Of a DNA stretch of 64,000 nucleotides, positions 1 to 8,698 are shown piece after piece. The notes under the pieces are model-generated. The model was not told the origin of the DNA and made no database searches. It saw nothing but the letters and a program-made list of their open reading frames with translations. Position numbers and translations under genes: made by a program. Within the stretch, counting starts at the first letter, position 1. Each line of letters starts with the position of its first letter. Source of the DNA: Gammaproteobacteria bacterium (GTDB taxonomy: Bacteria > Pseudomonadota > Gammaproteobacteria > Enterobacterales > Alteromonadaceae); NCBI GenBank assembly GCA_017302255.1, contig JAFLDV010000016.1, forward strand, positions 1 to 64,000. The letters are read 5' to 3'.

Positions 1-543
1 TACATCAAATGCCTTTGCAGAAAGTTTTTTTGAGTAGTCAGCAGGAAAATTATTTGAAGTTGAGTTGAGCTCGTTCAGATAATCTTTATACTGCTCTTTC
101 GAAACTAAAACATTAACACTTTTAAAATTCTTTGCGGCTTCGCGGATGAGCGTTACTCCGCCGATATCTATCTCTTCAATTATCTCCGCTTCACTTGAAC
201 CTTTTGCAACAGTTTCTTTGAACGGGTATAAATTCACAACAACTAAATCAATCGGCTCGATGTTATGTTTCTTTAGCTCTGCAAGATGTTCGTGATTGCT
301 TTTATCCGTCAGTATCGCTCCGGCAATTGAAGGGTGAAGAGTTTTTACTCTGCCGTTCAATATCTCCGGAAACTCAGTTACCTCTGCCACACTTTTTACA
401 GGAATATTTTCCTTTTGTAAAAGCGAATACGTTCCTCCCGTTGAAATAATCTCAATCCCTTTATCATTCAGCGCGCGGGCAAGTTCAACAATTCCTGTTT
501 TATCATAAACACTCAGTATAGCTCTTTTTATAACTAATGACAC
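1..543 (-). CDS. purH: Bifunctional AICAR formyltransferase/IMP cyclohydrolase, N-terminal part (runs off the left edge)
   Basis: The first 181 codons are present. The protein catalyses the last two steps of IMP synthesis. The visible part is the N-terminal IMP cyclohydrolase (MGS-like) domain. It opens with S-L-V-I-K-R-A-I-L-S-V-Y-D-K-T and continues with the STGGT motif (about residue 36) and the GRVKTLHP motif (about 65), both diagnostic for PurH. The start is GTG at 543-541, which shares one base with the purN stop codon, so the two genes are translationally coupled. Codon use is AT-rich and unlike the DNA beyond about 1660. It belongs to the Bacteroidota/Ignavibacteriota-like segment, not to the gammaproteobacterial remainder. 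Function is certain; the taxonomic source is inferred from composition and family resemblance. Confidence 0.93.
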   Translation of the reverse strand, partial: MSLVIKRAILSVYDKTGIVELARALNDKGIEIISTGGTYSLLQKENIPVKSVAEVTEFPEILNGRVKTLHPSIAGAILTDKSNHEHLAELKKHNIEPIDLVVVNLYPFKETVAKGSSEAEIIEEIDIGGVTLIREAAKNFKSVNVLVSKEQYKDYLNELNSTSNNFPADYSKKLSAKAFDV

Positions 544-1130
544 TATTCTAAAATTTGAACTTCGTTGTTGGAAATTTTTATTTTATCCTCTTCGAATTTT
601 TTTATTACGAAGGGATAACATTCGTGTTCAAGCTTATGGATCTTTTCAACCAAACTATTTTCATCGTCACTCTCATTCACATCTACTCTCTTCTGAAAAA
701 TTATTTTTCCTTCATCGTAATTTTCATTCACAAAATGAATTGTGATGCCGGAAAATTTTTCTTTGTTGCTTATTACTGCTTTATGAATATTCATTCCGTA
801 CATTCCCGCTCCGCCATAGGAAGGAAGGAGTGCCGGATGAATATTTATAATTCTGTCTTTGAATTCGTTAATAAAATTCCCGTCAAGTTTTTTTAAAAAA
901 CCTGCGAGAACAATAAAATTTACATTTAAATTTTTAAGAGAAGTAATTAAATCAGGGGCGTTGAAAGAAAAAGTTTTTATATTATTTTCTTTCGCAATTA
1001 ATTCTGCGCCGCAACTTTTTCTATCCGTTACAAATGCAACAACTTCAGATGATAATTCTTTTTTCTTTATCGCGTTTAATATTGATAAAAAATTCGAACC
1101 CTTACCGGAAGCAAATACACAAATATTCAA
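543..1130 (-). CDS. purN: Phosphoribosylglycinamide formyltransferase (GART)
   Basis: A 195-residue protein transferring a formyl group from 10-formyl-tetrahydrofolate to GAR in purine synthesis. It starts with a Rossmann-type strand followed by the phosphate-binding FASGKGSNF loop (residues 7-15). It has the catalytic N-I-H-P-A-L-L-P segment (about 96-103) and the D-E-G-K-I-I segment (about 139) that supplies the catalytic aspartate. Length is normal for the family. It lies directly upstream of purH on the same strand with a one-base overlap. Lysine- and asparagine-rich composition separates it from genes to the right of position 1660. Confidence 0.93.
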   Translation of the reverse strand: MNICVFASGKGSNFLSILNAIKKKELSSEVVAFVTDRKSCGAELIAKENNIKTFSFNAPDLITSLKNLNVNFIVLAGFLKKLDGNFINEFKDRIINIHPALLPSYGGAGMYGMNIHKAVISNKEKFSGITIHFVNENYDEGKIIFQKRVDVNESDDENSLVEKIHKLEHECYPFVIKKFEEDKIKISNNEVQILE

Positions 1131-1231
1131 TTTTTACTAATAATTACAAAAATACGCAGATTTTTATCGGAATTCAATGGATTTTCACGTAAAATTACAA
1201 AAATTTGATAATTTTTTCATAACCGGCGTAA

Positions 1232-1339
1232 TTGTGGGGCTCCGTCCCGATATAATCGGGACTAAACAGCTGACTGATTCCGCTTTTGCGGATTCAGTCA
1301 GGCTGTTTTCCGTCGCTACTGCGACGGGGAGCCCCACAA
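1232..1339. repeat. Cloverleaf-shaped nested inverted repeat (four-way junction potential)
   Basis: A perfect 12-bp outer stem pairs 1232-1243 (TTGTGGGGCTCC) with 1328-1339. It encloses three back-to-back hairpins. Arm 1 is 1244-1262: an 8-bp stem GTCCCGAT/ATCGGGAC with a 3-base loop. Arm 2 is 1264-1308: AAACAG/CTGTTT plus a 14-bp stem with one mismatch and a TTTT loop. Arm 3 is 1310-1327: a 7-bp stem CCGTCGC/GCGACGG with a TACT loop. Almost every base is paired. It begins 5 bases past the stop codon of the barrel-protein gene at 1345 and lies upstream of purN, so it may act as a 3'-end processing or termination structure. Its complexity exceeds an ordinary terminator and suggests a mobile or repeated palindromic element. 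The family is not recognised. Confidence 0.8.
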
Positions 1340-1344
1340 CCGCA

Positions 1345-1656
1345 TCAAAATCTTGCATTCACCCCTATCGTCGGCAGAATCGGAAACATACCAACCGTAT
1401 TTCTTTTTATCTGGTAATCACTCGTTAAATCATAATCATACGAGAGCACATTTTTCCTATTGTAAGCATTTATCACGTCTATATAAAACACCCAGTCAGC
1501 ATTCCAGAATTTAGTATACGCGCTGAAACGCACATCAAGCCTGTGATATGCAGGCCTTACCTGTGAAAATCTGTTCGCATCATCACCGAAATCTAAATTA
1601 AAAATCACCTGCTGCGTAAAAGGATTTACAACTAAGCTGTCGCGTGATACGCGGGG
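1345..1656 (-). CDS. Outer-membrane beta-barrel protein (TonB-dependent-receptor-like), C-terminal fragment
   Basis: Roughly the last 100 residues of a barrel protein. The alternating polar/aromatic strand pattern is clear: F-N-L-D-F-G, then Y-H-R-L-D-V-R-F-S, then [16 protein letters not shown]. It closes on P-T-I-G-V-N-A-R-F with the terminal phenylalanine typical of outer-membrane barrels. The D-V-x-N-x-Y-N-R-x-N motif is usual in Bacteroidota TonB-dependent receptors. The 5' part is missing because the sequence changes to transketolase at about 1650; the open frame continues past the join only by chance. Substrate cannot be predicted. Confidence 0.72.
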   Translation of the reverse strand, partial: PRVSRDSLVVNPFTQQVIFNLDFGDDANRFSQVRPAYHRLDVRFSAYTKFWNADWVFYIDVINAYNRKNVLSYDYDLTSDYQIKRNTVGMFPILPTIGVNARF

Positions 1657-1660
1657 TGTA
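1641..1660. other. Abrupt join between two unrelated genomes (probable assembly chimera)
   Basis: Left of this point the minus strand encodes a barrel-protein C-terminus in an AT-rich background. Right of it the minus strand encodes transketolase in a different reading frame with gammaproteobacterial codon use. Both genes are cut in mid-domain. There is no transposase, tRNA, target-site duplication or recombinase gene at the join. The exact breakpoint cannot be fixed to better than about 20 bases. Confidence 0.8.
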
Positions 1661-2287
1661 GCCATAAGCAGCAAAACGGCCTGGCGTGTTGTCAGTAAAC
1701 CAACCTTCAACATGACCATCGATAGAAATGCCGTTGTCATCCCAGAAAGCAATCAACTTACCAAGACCTAAAGTACCTGCTAAAGAACAAGCCTCGTGGG
1801 ACACACCTTCCATTAAACAACCATCACCCAAAAACACATAGGTGTGGTGGTCGACAATGTCATGGCCAGGTTGGTTAAATTGTGCAGCTAAGGCTTTCTC
1901 AGCGATAGCCATACCCACTGCGTTGGTGATACCTTGGCCTAACGGACCTGTAGTCGTTTCAACACCTGGAGCGTAACCGTACTCAGGGTGACCTGGGGTA
2001 CGCGAGTGTAATTGGCGGAATTGTTTTAAATCGTCGATGGTTAAGTCGTAACCAGTTAAATGCAGCAACGAATATAACAACATAGAACCATGGCCGTTTG
2101 ACAGAACAAAACGGTCACGATTGGCAAAATTTGGATTCGCTGGATTGTGTTGTAAAAATTCACGCCATAACACTTCGGCGATATCCGCCATTCCCATTGG
2201 TGCACCTGGGTGGCCTGATTTGGCTTTTTGCACGGCATCCATACTTAAAGCGCGGATGGCGTTGGCGAGTTGTTTCCGAGACGGCAT
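1658..2287 (-). CDS. tkt: Transketolase, N-terminal fragment cut by the join
   Basis: About 210 N-terminal residues of a protein normally near 660. Transketolase moves two-carbon ketol units between sugar phosphates using thiamine diphosphate. Visible landmarks are [13 protein letters not shown] (about 22-34), L-S-N-G-H-G-S-M-L (about 62-70), the G-P-L-G-Q-G loop (about 114) and the ThDP/metal site G-D-G-C-L-M-E-G (about 154). Recognisable homology ends at A-A-Y-G-Y. The start is ATG at 2287-2285, 6 bases after an AGGAG ribosome-binding site; a longer in-frame start at 2323 lacks this support. It is divergent from metK, a common gammaproteobacterial arrangement. Confidence 0.9.
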
Positions 2288-2669
2288 GGTAACTCCTGCT
2301 AGTGTGGTCAGATTCTTATCCAATTGATTATCAGCCTACGCGATGGCTCTGACGGCCTTGTTTTAGAGCGTGGCAATTATTTTTACGTGTCACATCAAGG
2401 TGCGCTATTTTCCCAGAGCCACCCAAAGAGTGCAAATGATATGACATCTTTTGGCAAAGTTTTGATCCTCTCTGCCGATACAGCGTATAGTAATGGAAAG
2501 AAAGACGTCCGGGCGGCAGAAAATACTAGCCAAGCATTGTTGCTTTCACTAGAATACGCAGCCCAAAATTTCGACGCCCAGTTTTTGCGTTTGCGCTTAG
2601 TCGCATTGAGCATTTGCGCGATAGCGCATTAAACTGTGCAACACTAACCAACTTTGTGGAACACGTTAA
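2288..2669. other. tkt-metK divergent intergenic region
   Basis: These 382 bases separate divergent tkt and metK and must hold both promoters. An open frame on the plus strand (2324-2632) has no recognisable family and no good ribosome-binding site, so I do not call it a gene. AGACGTC at 2503-2509 resembles half of a MetJ operator but stands alone. No S-adenosylmethionine riboswitch architecture was found. Confidence 0.5.
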
Positions 2670-3821
2670 ATGGCACAACACATTTTTACCTCTGAATCTG
2701 TTTCTGAAGGACATCCGGATAAAATCGCTGACCAAATCTCTGATGCGGTATTGGATGCCATTTTGGAACAAGATCCAAAAGCTCGTGTCGCTTGCGAGAC
2801 CTTCGTGAAGACTGGCATGGTGCTGGTTGGTGGCGAAATCACTACTTCAGCATGGGTCGATATCGAAGAATTGACTCGTAGCACTATCCGCGAAATTGGT
2901 TATGTCCATTCAGATATGGGCTTTGATGCAAATTCTTGTGCAGTGTTAAGTGCAATTGGTAAACAATCTCCAGATATCAACCAAGGTGTTGATAAAAAAG
3001 ACCCACGCGATCAAGGCGCTGGTGACCAAGGTTTAATGTTTGGTTATGCAAGCAACGAAACAGACGTGTTGATGCCAGCACCAATTACTTATGCTCATCG
3101 TTTGGTGCAACAACAAGCGAAAGTGCGTAAAGATGGCACCTTGCCATGGTTACGTCCTGATGCCAAATCTCAATTGTCGTTCATTTATGAAAACGGCAAA
3201 CCAGTGGGTATCGACGCAGTTGTATTATCAACTCAACATTGCGACACAATTTCAACGCCTGATCTGCGTGAAGCAGTGATGGAACACATCATCAAGCCTG
3301 TGTTACCAGCAGATTGGTTACGTGAAAGCACCAAGTTCTTCATTAACCCAACTGGCCGCTTTGTAATTGGTGGCCCAATGGGCGACTGTGGTTTAACTGG
3401 TCGTAAGATTATCGTCGACAGCTACGGTGGTATGGCACGTCACGGTGGTGGTGCATTCTCTGGTAAAGATCCATCGAAAGTTGACCGTTCAGCTGCTTAT
3501 GCTGCGCGTTATGTGGCGAAAAACATCGTTGCAGCTGGTCTTGCTGAACGTTGTGAAATCCAAGTGTCATACGCTATCGGTGTTGCTGAACCAACCTCAA
3601 TTAGCGTTGAGACTTTCGGCACCAGTAAACTGTCTGAAGACCAATTAATTAAATTGGTTCGTGCGCACTTCGATTTACGCCCATACGGTTTGATTGAAAT
3701 GATGCAGTTAGAACGCCCAATTTACCGTGCCACTGCTGCTTACGGTCACTTTGGCCGTAACGAGTTCCCTTGGGAACAAACTGACAAGGCTGAAATGCTG
3801 CGTGCAGACGCTGGTTTATAA
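2670..3821 (+). CDS. metK: S-adenosylmethionine synthase
   Basis: A 383-residue cytoplasmic enzyme making S-adenosylmethionine from methionine and ATP. It has the three-domain MAT fold landmarks: E-G-H-P-D-K at 13-18 with the catalytic histidine and a metal-binding aspartate, [11 protein letters not shown] at about 113-123 (methionine/ATP site), and the glycine-rich loop [16 protein letters not shown] at about 259-274 (phosphate binding). Length matches E. coli MetK. It stands alone, followed by a strong terminator. Confidence 0.98.
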   Translation: MAQHIFTSESVSEGHPDKIADQISDAVLDAILEQDPKARVACETFVKTGMVLVGGEITTSAWVDIEELTRSTIREIGYVHSDMGFDANSCAVLSAIGKQSPDINQGVDKKDPRDQGAGDQGLMFGYASNETDVLMPAPITYAHRLVQQQAKVRKDGTLPWLRPDAKSQLSFIYENGKPVGIDAVVLSTQHCDTISTPDLREAVMEHIIKPVLPADWLRESTKFFINPTGRFVIGGPMGDCGLTGRKIIVDSYGGMARHGGGAFSGKDPSKVDRSAAYAARYVAKNIVAAGLAERCEIQVSYAIGVAEPTSISVETFGTSKLSEDQLIKLVRAHFDLRPYGLIEMMQLERPIYRATAAYGHFGRNEFPWEQTDKAEMLRADAGL

Positions 3822-3845
3822 GCCTAATATCATTATTGAATGATG

Positions 3846-3871
3846 AAAAAAGGAGCCTAGGCTCCTTTTTT
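3846..3871. terminator. Bidirectional Rho-independent terminator between metK and the ABC exporter
   Basis: The perfect palindrome GGAGCCTAGGCTCC is flanked by A6 on the left and T6 on the right. It can terminate metK on the plus strand and the convergent ABC permease gene on the minus strand. Confidence 0.92.
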
Positions 3872-3921
3872 ATTACCCCAGTTTCGTGAAGTAATTTGTT
3901 TGTAACACGCAGTTGTTGCGC

Positions 3922-4941
3922 TTATCGCCCGTCGCCCTGCCAGCGAAACAACCATGCCCCTAAAGATAAAAATACTGCTGTCATCAGTGTTAACGCTGTT
4001 AAGTGGTAACTGATAGTCGAAAGGTCAGCACCATCAATCATTACAGCCCGCGCTGCAGCGACTAAGTGAGTCAATGGCAATACATCAGCAAAATACTGTA
4101 TTGCCTTAGGCGCGCCATCAAGGCTAAACCACACCCCAGATAAAATCATCATCGGCCAGCTCGCCATATTTAACAAGCCACCGGTAAGCTCTTCAGAGCG
4201 ACTACGACTGGCGATTAATAAACCTAATGAAATCATCGCTGAGGCGCCAAGTAAGGTCACTAGCAGCAAGTGCCAATAACTACCTAACATCATGAAATCA
4301 AACACGGCATTACACGCGAAATAGATTGAGCTCGCGATAACTAAGACAATTAACAGCCTTGAAACGACCTGAGCACTGACAAATTCAAAGGCCGATAATG
4401 GCGTCGCTTGTAAACGCTTTAACACGCTGCTTTTCCGATAACGCACTAACACATAACCGACGCCAAACAAGCACGAAAACATCATGTTCATGCCCAAGAT
4501 GCCTGGTAGCGCCCAATCGACATAGCGGATGCTTTCACCTGTTACCGCTAATTTGGTTGCATCGGACATTTGTGGTAATAAGATTTTTTCTACCAGATAG
4601 CCTTTGGCCGAACGTTCATTTTGCCAATAACGGTTTTGCTGAAGATCAATCACTAAATCAAGTTGATGGTGACGCAATTTTTCAAGCGCAGCAGCTTCAT
4701 CAGCAAAAGGCACAAAATCGAGATATTTAGTCGTAAGCAGCGTATTGCTGGTTTGATCGATAGCTGTGGCTTGTTGCAAAACGCCAATTTTGTATTCAGC
4801 TTTTGGATCGTTGGAAAAAACTAAAGCGAAACCGGCAACCAATAACACAGGGAAAATAAGGTTCCATGCGAGTGAACTACGGTCCCGCCAAAACTCTAAA
4901 TTACGGGCTTTTAACACAGCAAAAAAACGTTTGAAGTTCAT
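3922..4941 (-). CDS. ABC-2 type transporter permease
   Basis: A 339-residue inner-membrane protein. It has one N-terminal membrane segment (about 25-42), a periplasmic domain, then about five C-terminal segments, the layout of ABC-2 (YhhJ/DrrB-like) exporter permeases. The motif S-S-V-L-K-R-L-Q-A-T-P-L-S-A-F-E-F (about 172-188) is the conserved coupling region of the family. It overlaps the upstream ATPase gene by 4 bases (ATGA), so the two are made together. The exported substrate (drug, lipid or polysaccharide) cannot be told from sequence. Confidence 0.88.
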   Translation of the reverse strand: MNFKRFFAVLKARNLEFWRDRSSLAWNLIFPVLLVAGFALVFSNDPKAEYKIGVLQQATAIDQTSNTLLTTKYLDFVPFADEAAALEKLRHHQLDLVIDLQQNRYWQNERSAKGYLVEKILLPQMSDATKLAVTGESIRYVDWALPGILGMNMMFSCLFGVGYVLVRYRKSSVLKRLQATPLSAFEFVSAQVVSRLLIVLVIASSIYFACNAVFDFMMLGSYWHLLLVTLLGASAMISLGLLIASRSRSEELTGGLLNMASWPMMILSGVWFSLDGAPKAIQYFADVLPLTHLVAAARAVMIDGADLSTISYHLTALTLMTAVFLSLGAWLFRWQGDGR

Positions 4942-5831
4942 GCGACTTCCCCTACTTCCGAGAGTGACTGCCCAGTCAATTTCAAGAATAAATCATCAAG
5001 GTTTGCTGACTTGATGTACAGCCCCTCCAAGGAAAAGCCTTCGTTTAATAACTGACGAATACTGGCTTCGACATCTTGGCTATTAATATGCAAGAAGCCG
5101 TTACTCATATGCCATTGTGCTGCAGGCAATTGTGGTTGCATTCCTCGATCGGGCAGCCTTATTAAGGCGCCGCTAAAATGCTCTGCCAACAGCGCCTGCG
5201 GTGAATTTCGGGCGATGATTTGCCCTTTTGCCATAATCACAATTTCATCGCACAAAAATTCGGCTTCATCCATGTAATGGGTGGTCAAAATGATAGTTCT
5301 ACCCTGCTGTTTGATTTTGGCTATTAGTTGCCAGAAGTTTCGTCGGGCATGGGGATCTAGTCCGGTGGTCGGTTCATCCAAGAATAAAATTTTTGGTTGG
5401 TTCACAAGTGCCAACGCCAACAACAGTCTTTGGCGCTGGCCCCCGGATAATTTTCGATGATCTTGGGTCAAAAAATCACTGAGATCGCAGAGTTGAATTA
5501 ACTCTTCGATATCGGCTGGTTCCTCATAAAACGCGGCAAATAACTGCAAAGTCTCCCTGACAGTCAGAAAGTCCTGTAATGCCGTTTGCTGGAATTGCAC
5601 ACCGAGTTGCTGAAAATCGCTACGTTTTGCGATCCGGCCTTGATAGAGAATGTCGCCCGAGTCTGCACTGACCAACCCTTCTAACATCTCCATGGTGGTG
5701 GTTTTACCTGCACCATTTGGTCCCAACAAACCAAAACATTGGCCCTGCTGCACCACAAAACTGATGCCATTGACGGCGACAAGATCGCCATAGCTTTTTA
5801 TCAGATCGCGAACTTCTAACACAACGGCCAT
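4938..5831 (-). CDS. ABC transporter ATP-binding protein (DrrA/CcmA-like exporter class)
   Basis: A 297-residue nucleotide-binding subunit. Walker A is G-P-N-G-A-G-K-T-T (about 37-45), the Q-loop is at V-Q-F-Q-Q (about 78), the signature is L-S-G-G-Q-R-Q-R (about 128-135), Walker B is I-L-F-L-D-E-P (about 148-154) and the D-loop is T-G-L-D. The switch histidine is in L-T-T-H-Y. The last 70 residues form the C-terminal extension seen in ABC-2 exporter ATPases. It is the first gene of a two-gene operon with the permease. The substrate is unknown. Confidence 0.92.
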   Translation of the reverse strand: MAVVLEVRDLIKSYGDLVAVNGISFVVQQGQCFGLLGPNGAGKTTTMEMLEGLVSADSGDILYQGRIAKRSDFQQLGVQFQQTALQDFLTVRETLQLFAAFYEEPADIEELIQLCDLSDFLTQDHRKLSGGQRQRLLLALALVNQPKILFLDEPTTGLDPHARRNFWQLIAKIKQQGRTIILTTHYMDEAEFLCDEIVIMAKGQIIARNSPQALLAEHFSGALIRLPDRGMQPQLPAAQWHMSNGFLHINSQDVEASIRQLLNEGFSLEGLYIKSANLDDLFLKLTGQSLSEVGEVA

Positions 5832-5970
5832 AACGGCCTCCCTTGCTTGTTTAAATCGGAAAATAAGCTGTATAAATTAACGGCGGCTAGAATATTCGTA
5901 CCACATCGACAATACCCATCAGGCGTTGCAACTGCTACCATAAGTCTTTTTGTGGTCGGGAAAAAACAGC

Positions 5971-6720
5971 ATGCGAGTTCCTCGAATATATCAACAAGGC
6001 GCATTAATTGTTGGCCAAACCTGCTTTTTAGCTGACGATGCCGCTAATCATGTGGGCAGAGTGCTCAGGATGCAAGCCAATCAGGCCTTAGAATTATTTA
6101 ATGGTGATGGTAATAACTATCAAGCGTTAATCGTTGAAGTCGGGAAAAAATCTGTGACGGTCGCCATCAACGGCGTCACCGCAAATCCGGTTGAGTCGCC
6201 ATTGCGTATTCACTTGGGGCAAGGCATTTCGCGCGGCGATAGAATGGATTTTGCCATTCAAAAAGCAGTTGAACTAGGCGTTGCCGAAATTACGCCGTTA
6301 TTCACCGAGCGTTGCGGTGTTAAATTAGATGCTGAGCGCGCAGAGAAAAAACGCGAGCAATGGCAAAAAATTGTGATTAGTGCGTGCGAGCAAAGCGGTA
6401 GAAGCGTCGTCCCTATGGTCAATCCGCTGATAAACTTAGATAAATGGCTCGCACAAGAGACAAAAGAATTAAAACTGACCTTGGATCCTTGGGCCAAAGA
6501 CACCATTAAGACCTTAACCCAAGCGCAAGCTGTACGTTTAGTCATAGGCCCAGAAGGCGGTTTTAGTGACAAAGAAGTTCAACAAACTGAACAAGCAGGT
6601 TTTACCGCGGTACAGCTTGGACCTAGGGTATTACGCACCGAAACTGCAGCCTTAACGGCTATAGCCGCCTTGCAATTACAACTCGGTGATTTAGCGACTG
6701 CTAACTCAGCTGCAAACTAA
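5971..6720 (+). CDS. rsmE: 16S rRNA (uracil(1498)-N(3))-methyltransferase
   Basis: A 249-residue SPOUT methyltransferase that methylates N3 of U1498 in 16S rRNA. The start at 5971 gives M-R-V-P-R-I-Y, the usual RsmE N-terminus; an in-frame upstream ATG at 5950 would add an atypical extension. The SAM-binding trefoil knot is marked by V-I-G-P-E-G-G-F-S (about 188-196) and L-G-P-R-V-L-R-T-E-T-A (about 215-225). It starts the rsmE-gshB-yqgE-ruvX run, whose order is conserved in many gammaproteobacteria including E. coli. Confidence 0.95.
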   Translation: MRVPRIYQQGALIVGQTCFLADDAANHVGRVLRMQANQALELFNGDGNNYQALIVEVGKKSVTVAINGVTANPVESPLRIHLGQGISRGDRMDFAIQKAVELGVAEITPLFTERCGVKLDAERAEKKREQWQKIVISACEQSGRSVVPMVNPLINLDKWLAQETKELKLTLDPWAKDTIKTLTQAQAVRLVIGPEGGFSDKEVQQTEQAGFTAVQLGPRVLRTETAALTAIAALQLQLGDLATANSAAN

Positions 6721-6751
6721 TTTAATGCGATCTCAATTAAGGAGTAACCCT

Positions 6752-7708
6752 TTGATTAAACTAGGTATCGTGATGGACCCTATCAGTTCCATTAATATCA
6801 AAAAAGACTCTAGTTTTGCGATGTTAGAAGAAGCGCAACGTCGTGGTTACCAACTGCATTACATGGAAATGCAAGATCTCTATTTACTCGAAGGTGAAGC
6901 ACGTGCCAGTACCAAATTACTGACTGTGCAAAATGATGCGGCACATTGGTATGATTTTGGTGCAAGCCAAGATATTGCCCTCGCCGATTTAGATGTGGTG
7001 TTGATGCGCAAAGATCCACCATTTGATACCGAATTCATCTACGCAACCTACATTTTAGAACGCGCTGAAGATGCAGGGACACTCATCGTCAACAAGCCAC
7101 AAAGCTTACGTGATGCGAACGAGAAATTATTCACTAGTTGGTTTGCCGAGCACACGCCAAAAACGCTGGTGACGCGCGATGCCAAACGTCTGAAAGCCTT
7201 TTTCCAAGCAGAGCAAGATGTGATTTTAAAGCCGCTTGATGGCATGGGCGGCGCCTCAATATTCCGGTTAAAAGCCGGAGATCCGAACGTCAGCGTTATC
7301 ATTGAAACCTTAACTGCCCATGGCAGCCAATATGCAATGGCGCAAAAATATATCCCAGCAATTCTTGATGGTGATAAGCGAGTTCTCGTCGTTAACGGCG
7401 AACCTGTACCATACTGTTTAGCAAGGATCCCGGCATCGGGTGAAACCCGTGGCAACCTCGCTGCCGGCGGTCGGGGTGAAGCTCGTCCACTCACCGAAGC
7501 AGATTGGGCAATTGCGCGGGCCGTAGGACCGATTTTAAAAGCTAAAGGCCTTATTTTTGTTGGCCTAGACATTATCGGTGACCGTTTGACCGAGATTAAT
7601 GTCACGAGCCCAACCTGTATTCGGGAAATTGAAGCAGCGTTCCCAGTCAGTATCACCGGTATGTTATTCGACGCTATTGAGCAGATACGTTCCTCATCAA
7701 CAAACTGA
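6752..7708 (+). CDS. gshB: Glutathione synthetase
   Basis: An ATP-grasp ligase joining gamma-glutamylcysteine and glycine. The start is taken as TTG at 6752: AAGGAG at 6739-6744 lies 7 bases upstream, and translation then begins I-K-L-G-I-V-M-D-P, the normal GshB N-terminus, giving 318 residues as in the family. An ATG at 6725 would add nine unconserved residues and has no ribosome-binding site. Conserved parts include I-N-I-K-K-D-S-S-F-A-M (about 13-23), the ATP-grasp L-K-P-L-D-G-M-G-G loop and the C-terminal E-I-N-V-T-S-P-T metal site. It lies 31 bases after rsmE. Confidence 0.95.
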   Translation: MIKLGIVMDPISSINIKKDSSFAMLEEAQRRGYQLHYMEMQDLYLLEGEARASTKLLTVQNDAAHWYDFGASQDIALADLDVVLMRKDPPFDTEFIYATYILERAEDAGTLIVNKPQSLRDANEKLFTSWFAEHTPKTLVTRDAKRLKAFFQAEQDVILKPLDGMGGASIFRLKAGDPNVSVIIETLTAHGSQYAMAQKYIPAILDGDKRVLVVNGEPVPYCLARIPASGETRGNLAAGGRGEARPLTEADWAIARAVGPILKAKGLIFVGLDIIGDRLTEINVTSPTCIREIEAAFPVSITGMLFDAIEQIRSSSTN

Positions 7709-7715
7709 GGTGACC

Positions 7716-8273
7716 ATGGATACATTACAGAATCACATGTTAATCGCGATGCCGGGGTTAGACGATCCAAACTTCGGCCGCAGTGTCACTTATATTTTGG
7801 AACACAACGCCGAAGGCGCGATGGGAATTGTGGTTAACCACCCACTGCCACTTTGTGTGAGTGAGTTATTGGCGCAGTTAACTATCGAACATGACGCGGA
7901 CTCTTACGCAGCCCAAAGCCATGTCGTCGCTGGAGGCCCAGTACAGAGTGACCGCGGATTTGTGTTGCATACACCTCAACATGGTTATCAAAGTAGTTTG
8001 AAACTTAGCGATGATCTGATGGTGACAACTTCCAAGGACATTTTGGAGCAATTAACTTCCGAGCACGCGCCAGAAAAGTTTATTCTCGCGCTTGGATATG
8101 CTGGTTGGGGCGCAGGTCAACTTGAACAAGAAATTGCCGATAACAGCTGGCTAATTGTACCTGCGGATAATCGGATAATTTTTGATTTGGCCCATGGCGA
8201 GAAATGGCAAGGCGCGGCGGCCAAAATGGGCATATCACTCTGGCAACTTAGTCCACAAGCGGGGCACGCATGA
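7716..8273 (+). CDS. yqgE: YqgE/AlgH family protein (DUF179)
   Basis: A 185-residue protein of the UPF0301 family. It has N-terminal [16 protein letters not shown], then [10 protein letters not shown] and a central G-G-P-V motif. The start at 7716 follows an AGGTG ribosome-binding site and avoids the long extension of the maximal open frame (7599), which would overlap gshB. The molecular role is unsettled; AlgH was named for alginate regulation in Pseudomonas. It lies between gshB and ruvX, the conserved position, and overlaps ruvX by 4 bases. Confidence 0.93.
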   Translation: MDTLQNHMLIAMPGLDDPNFGRSVTYILEHNAEGAMGIVVNHPLPLCVSELLAQLTIEHDADSYAAQSHVVAGGPVQSDRGFVLHTPQHGYQSSLKLSDDLMVTTSKDILEQLTSEHAPEKFILALGYAGWGAGQLEQEIADNSWLIVPADNRIIFDLAHGEKWQGAAAKMGISLWQLSPQAGHA

Positions 8274-8689
8274 GCGGCACAATCTTAGCCTTTGATTACG
8301 GCTTAAAAAGTATCGGCGTTGCCGTAGGTCAACAACTGACAGGCAGCGCCAGCACGTTAAAGGCGTTAAAAGCGCAAGACGGCACGCCAGATTGGCAACA
8401 AATTGAAAACTTGCTGAAAGAGTGGCAACCGGCATTTGTTGTCGTTGGTTTACCCTTGAATATGGATGGCACTGAGCAACCTTTTACTGCGCGGGTCCAT
8501 AAGTTCGTAAATCGCCTGCATGGGCGTTTTGGTATAAAAGTACTCACCCACGATGAGCGATTAACCACGGTGGAATCACGAGCAGACTTGTTTGCTCAAG
8601 GTGGTTTCAAGAAGTTAAGTAAAGATGCTGTGGATTGTTGGTCAGCCAAACTGATCCTTGAGAGCTATTTCGAAAATAATCCAAGCTAA
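8270..8689 (+). CDS. ruvX: Putative pre-16S rRNA nuclease (YqgF/RuvX)
   Basis: A 139-residue RNase H-fold protein. The first strand carries the catalytic aspartate in [12 protein letters not shown] (about 6-17). [11 protein letters not shown] is at about 58-68, and H-D-E-R-L-T-T with a second acidic residue at about 94-100. The family trims the 5' end of pre-16S rRNA in E. coli. The ATGA overlap with yqgE indicates coupled translation. Confidence 0.94.
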   Translation: MSGTILAFDYGLKSIGVAVGQQLTGSASTLKALKAQDGTPDWQQIENLLKEWQPAFVVVGLPLNMDGTEQPFTARVHKFVNRLHGRFGIKVLTHDERLTTVESRADLFAQGGFKKLSKDAVDCWSAKLILESYFENNPS

Positions 8690-8698
8690 GGAATTTCC

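Noticed and set aside
2503-2509. AGACGTC as a MetJ operator before metK
   Set aside because: MetJ binds tandem 8-bp boxes. Neighbouring octamers do not match, and the site is 160 bases from metK, so one match is likely chance.
2324-2632. 102-codon open frame in the tkt-metK gap
   Set aside because: No recognisable family, no convincing ribosome-binding site, odd composition, and it would occupy the space needed for divergent promoters.
7048-7770. Long antisense open frame opposite gshB
   Set aside because: Shadow of gshB codons; Arg/Pro/Ser-rich translation with no family and no operon context.
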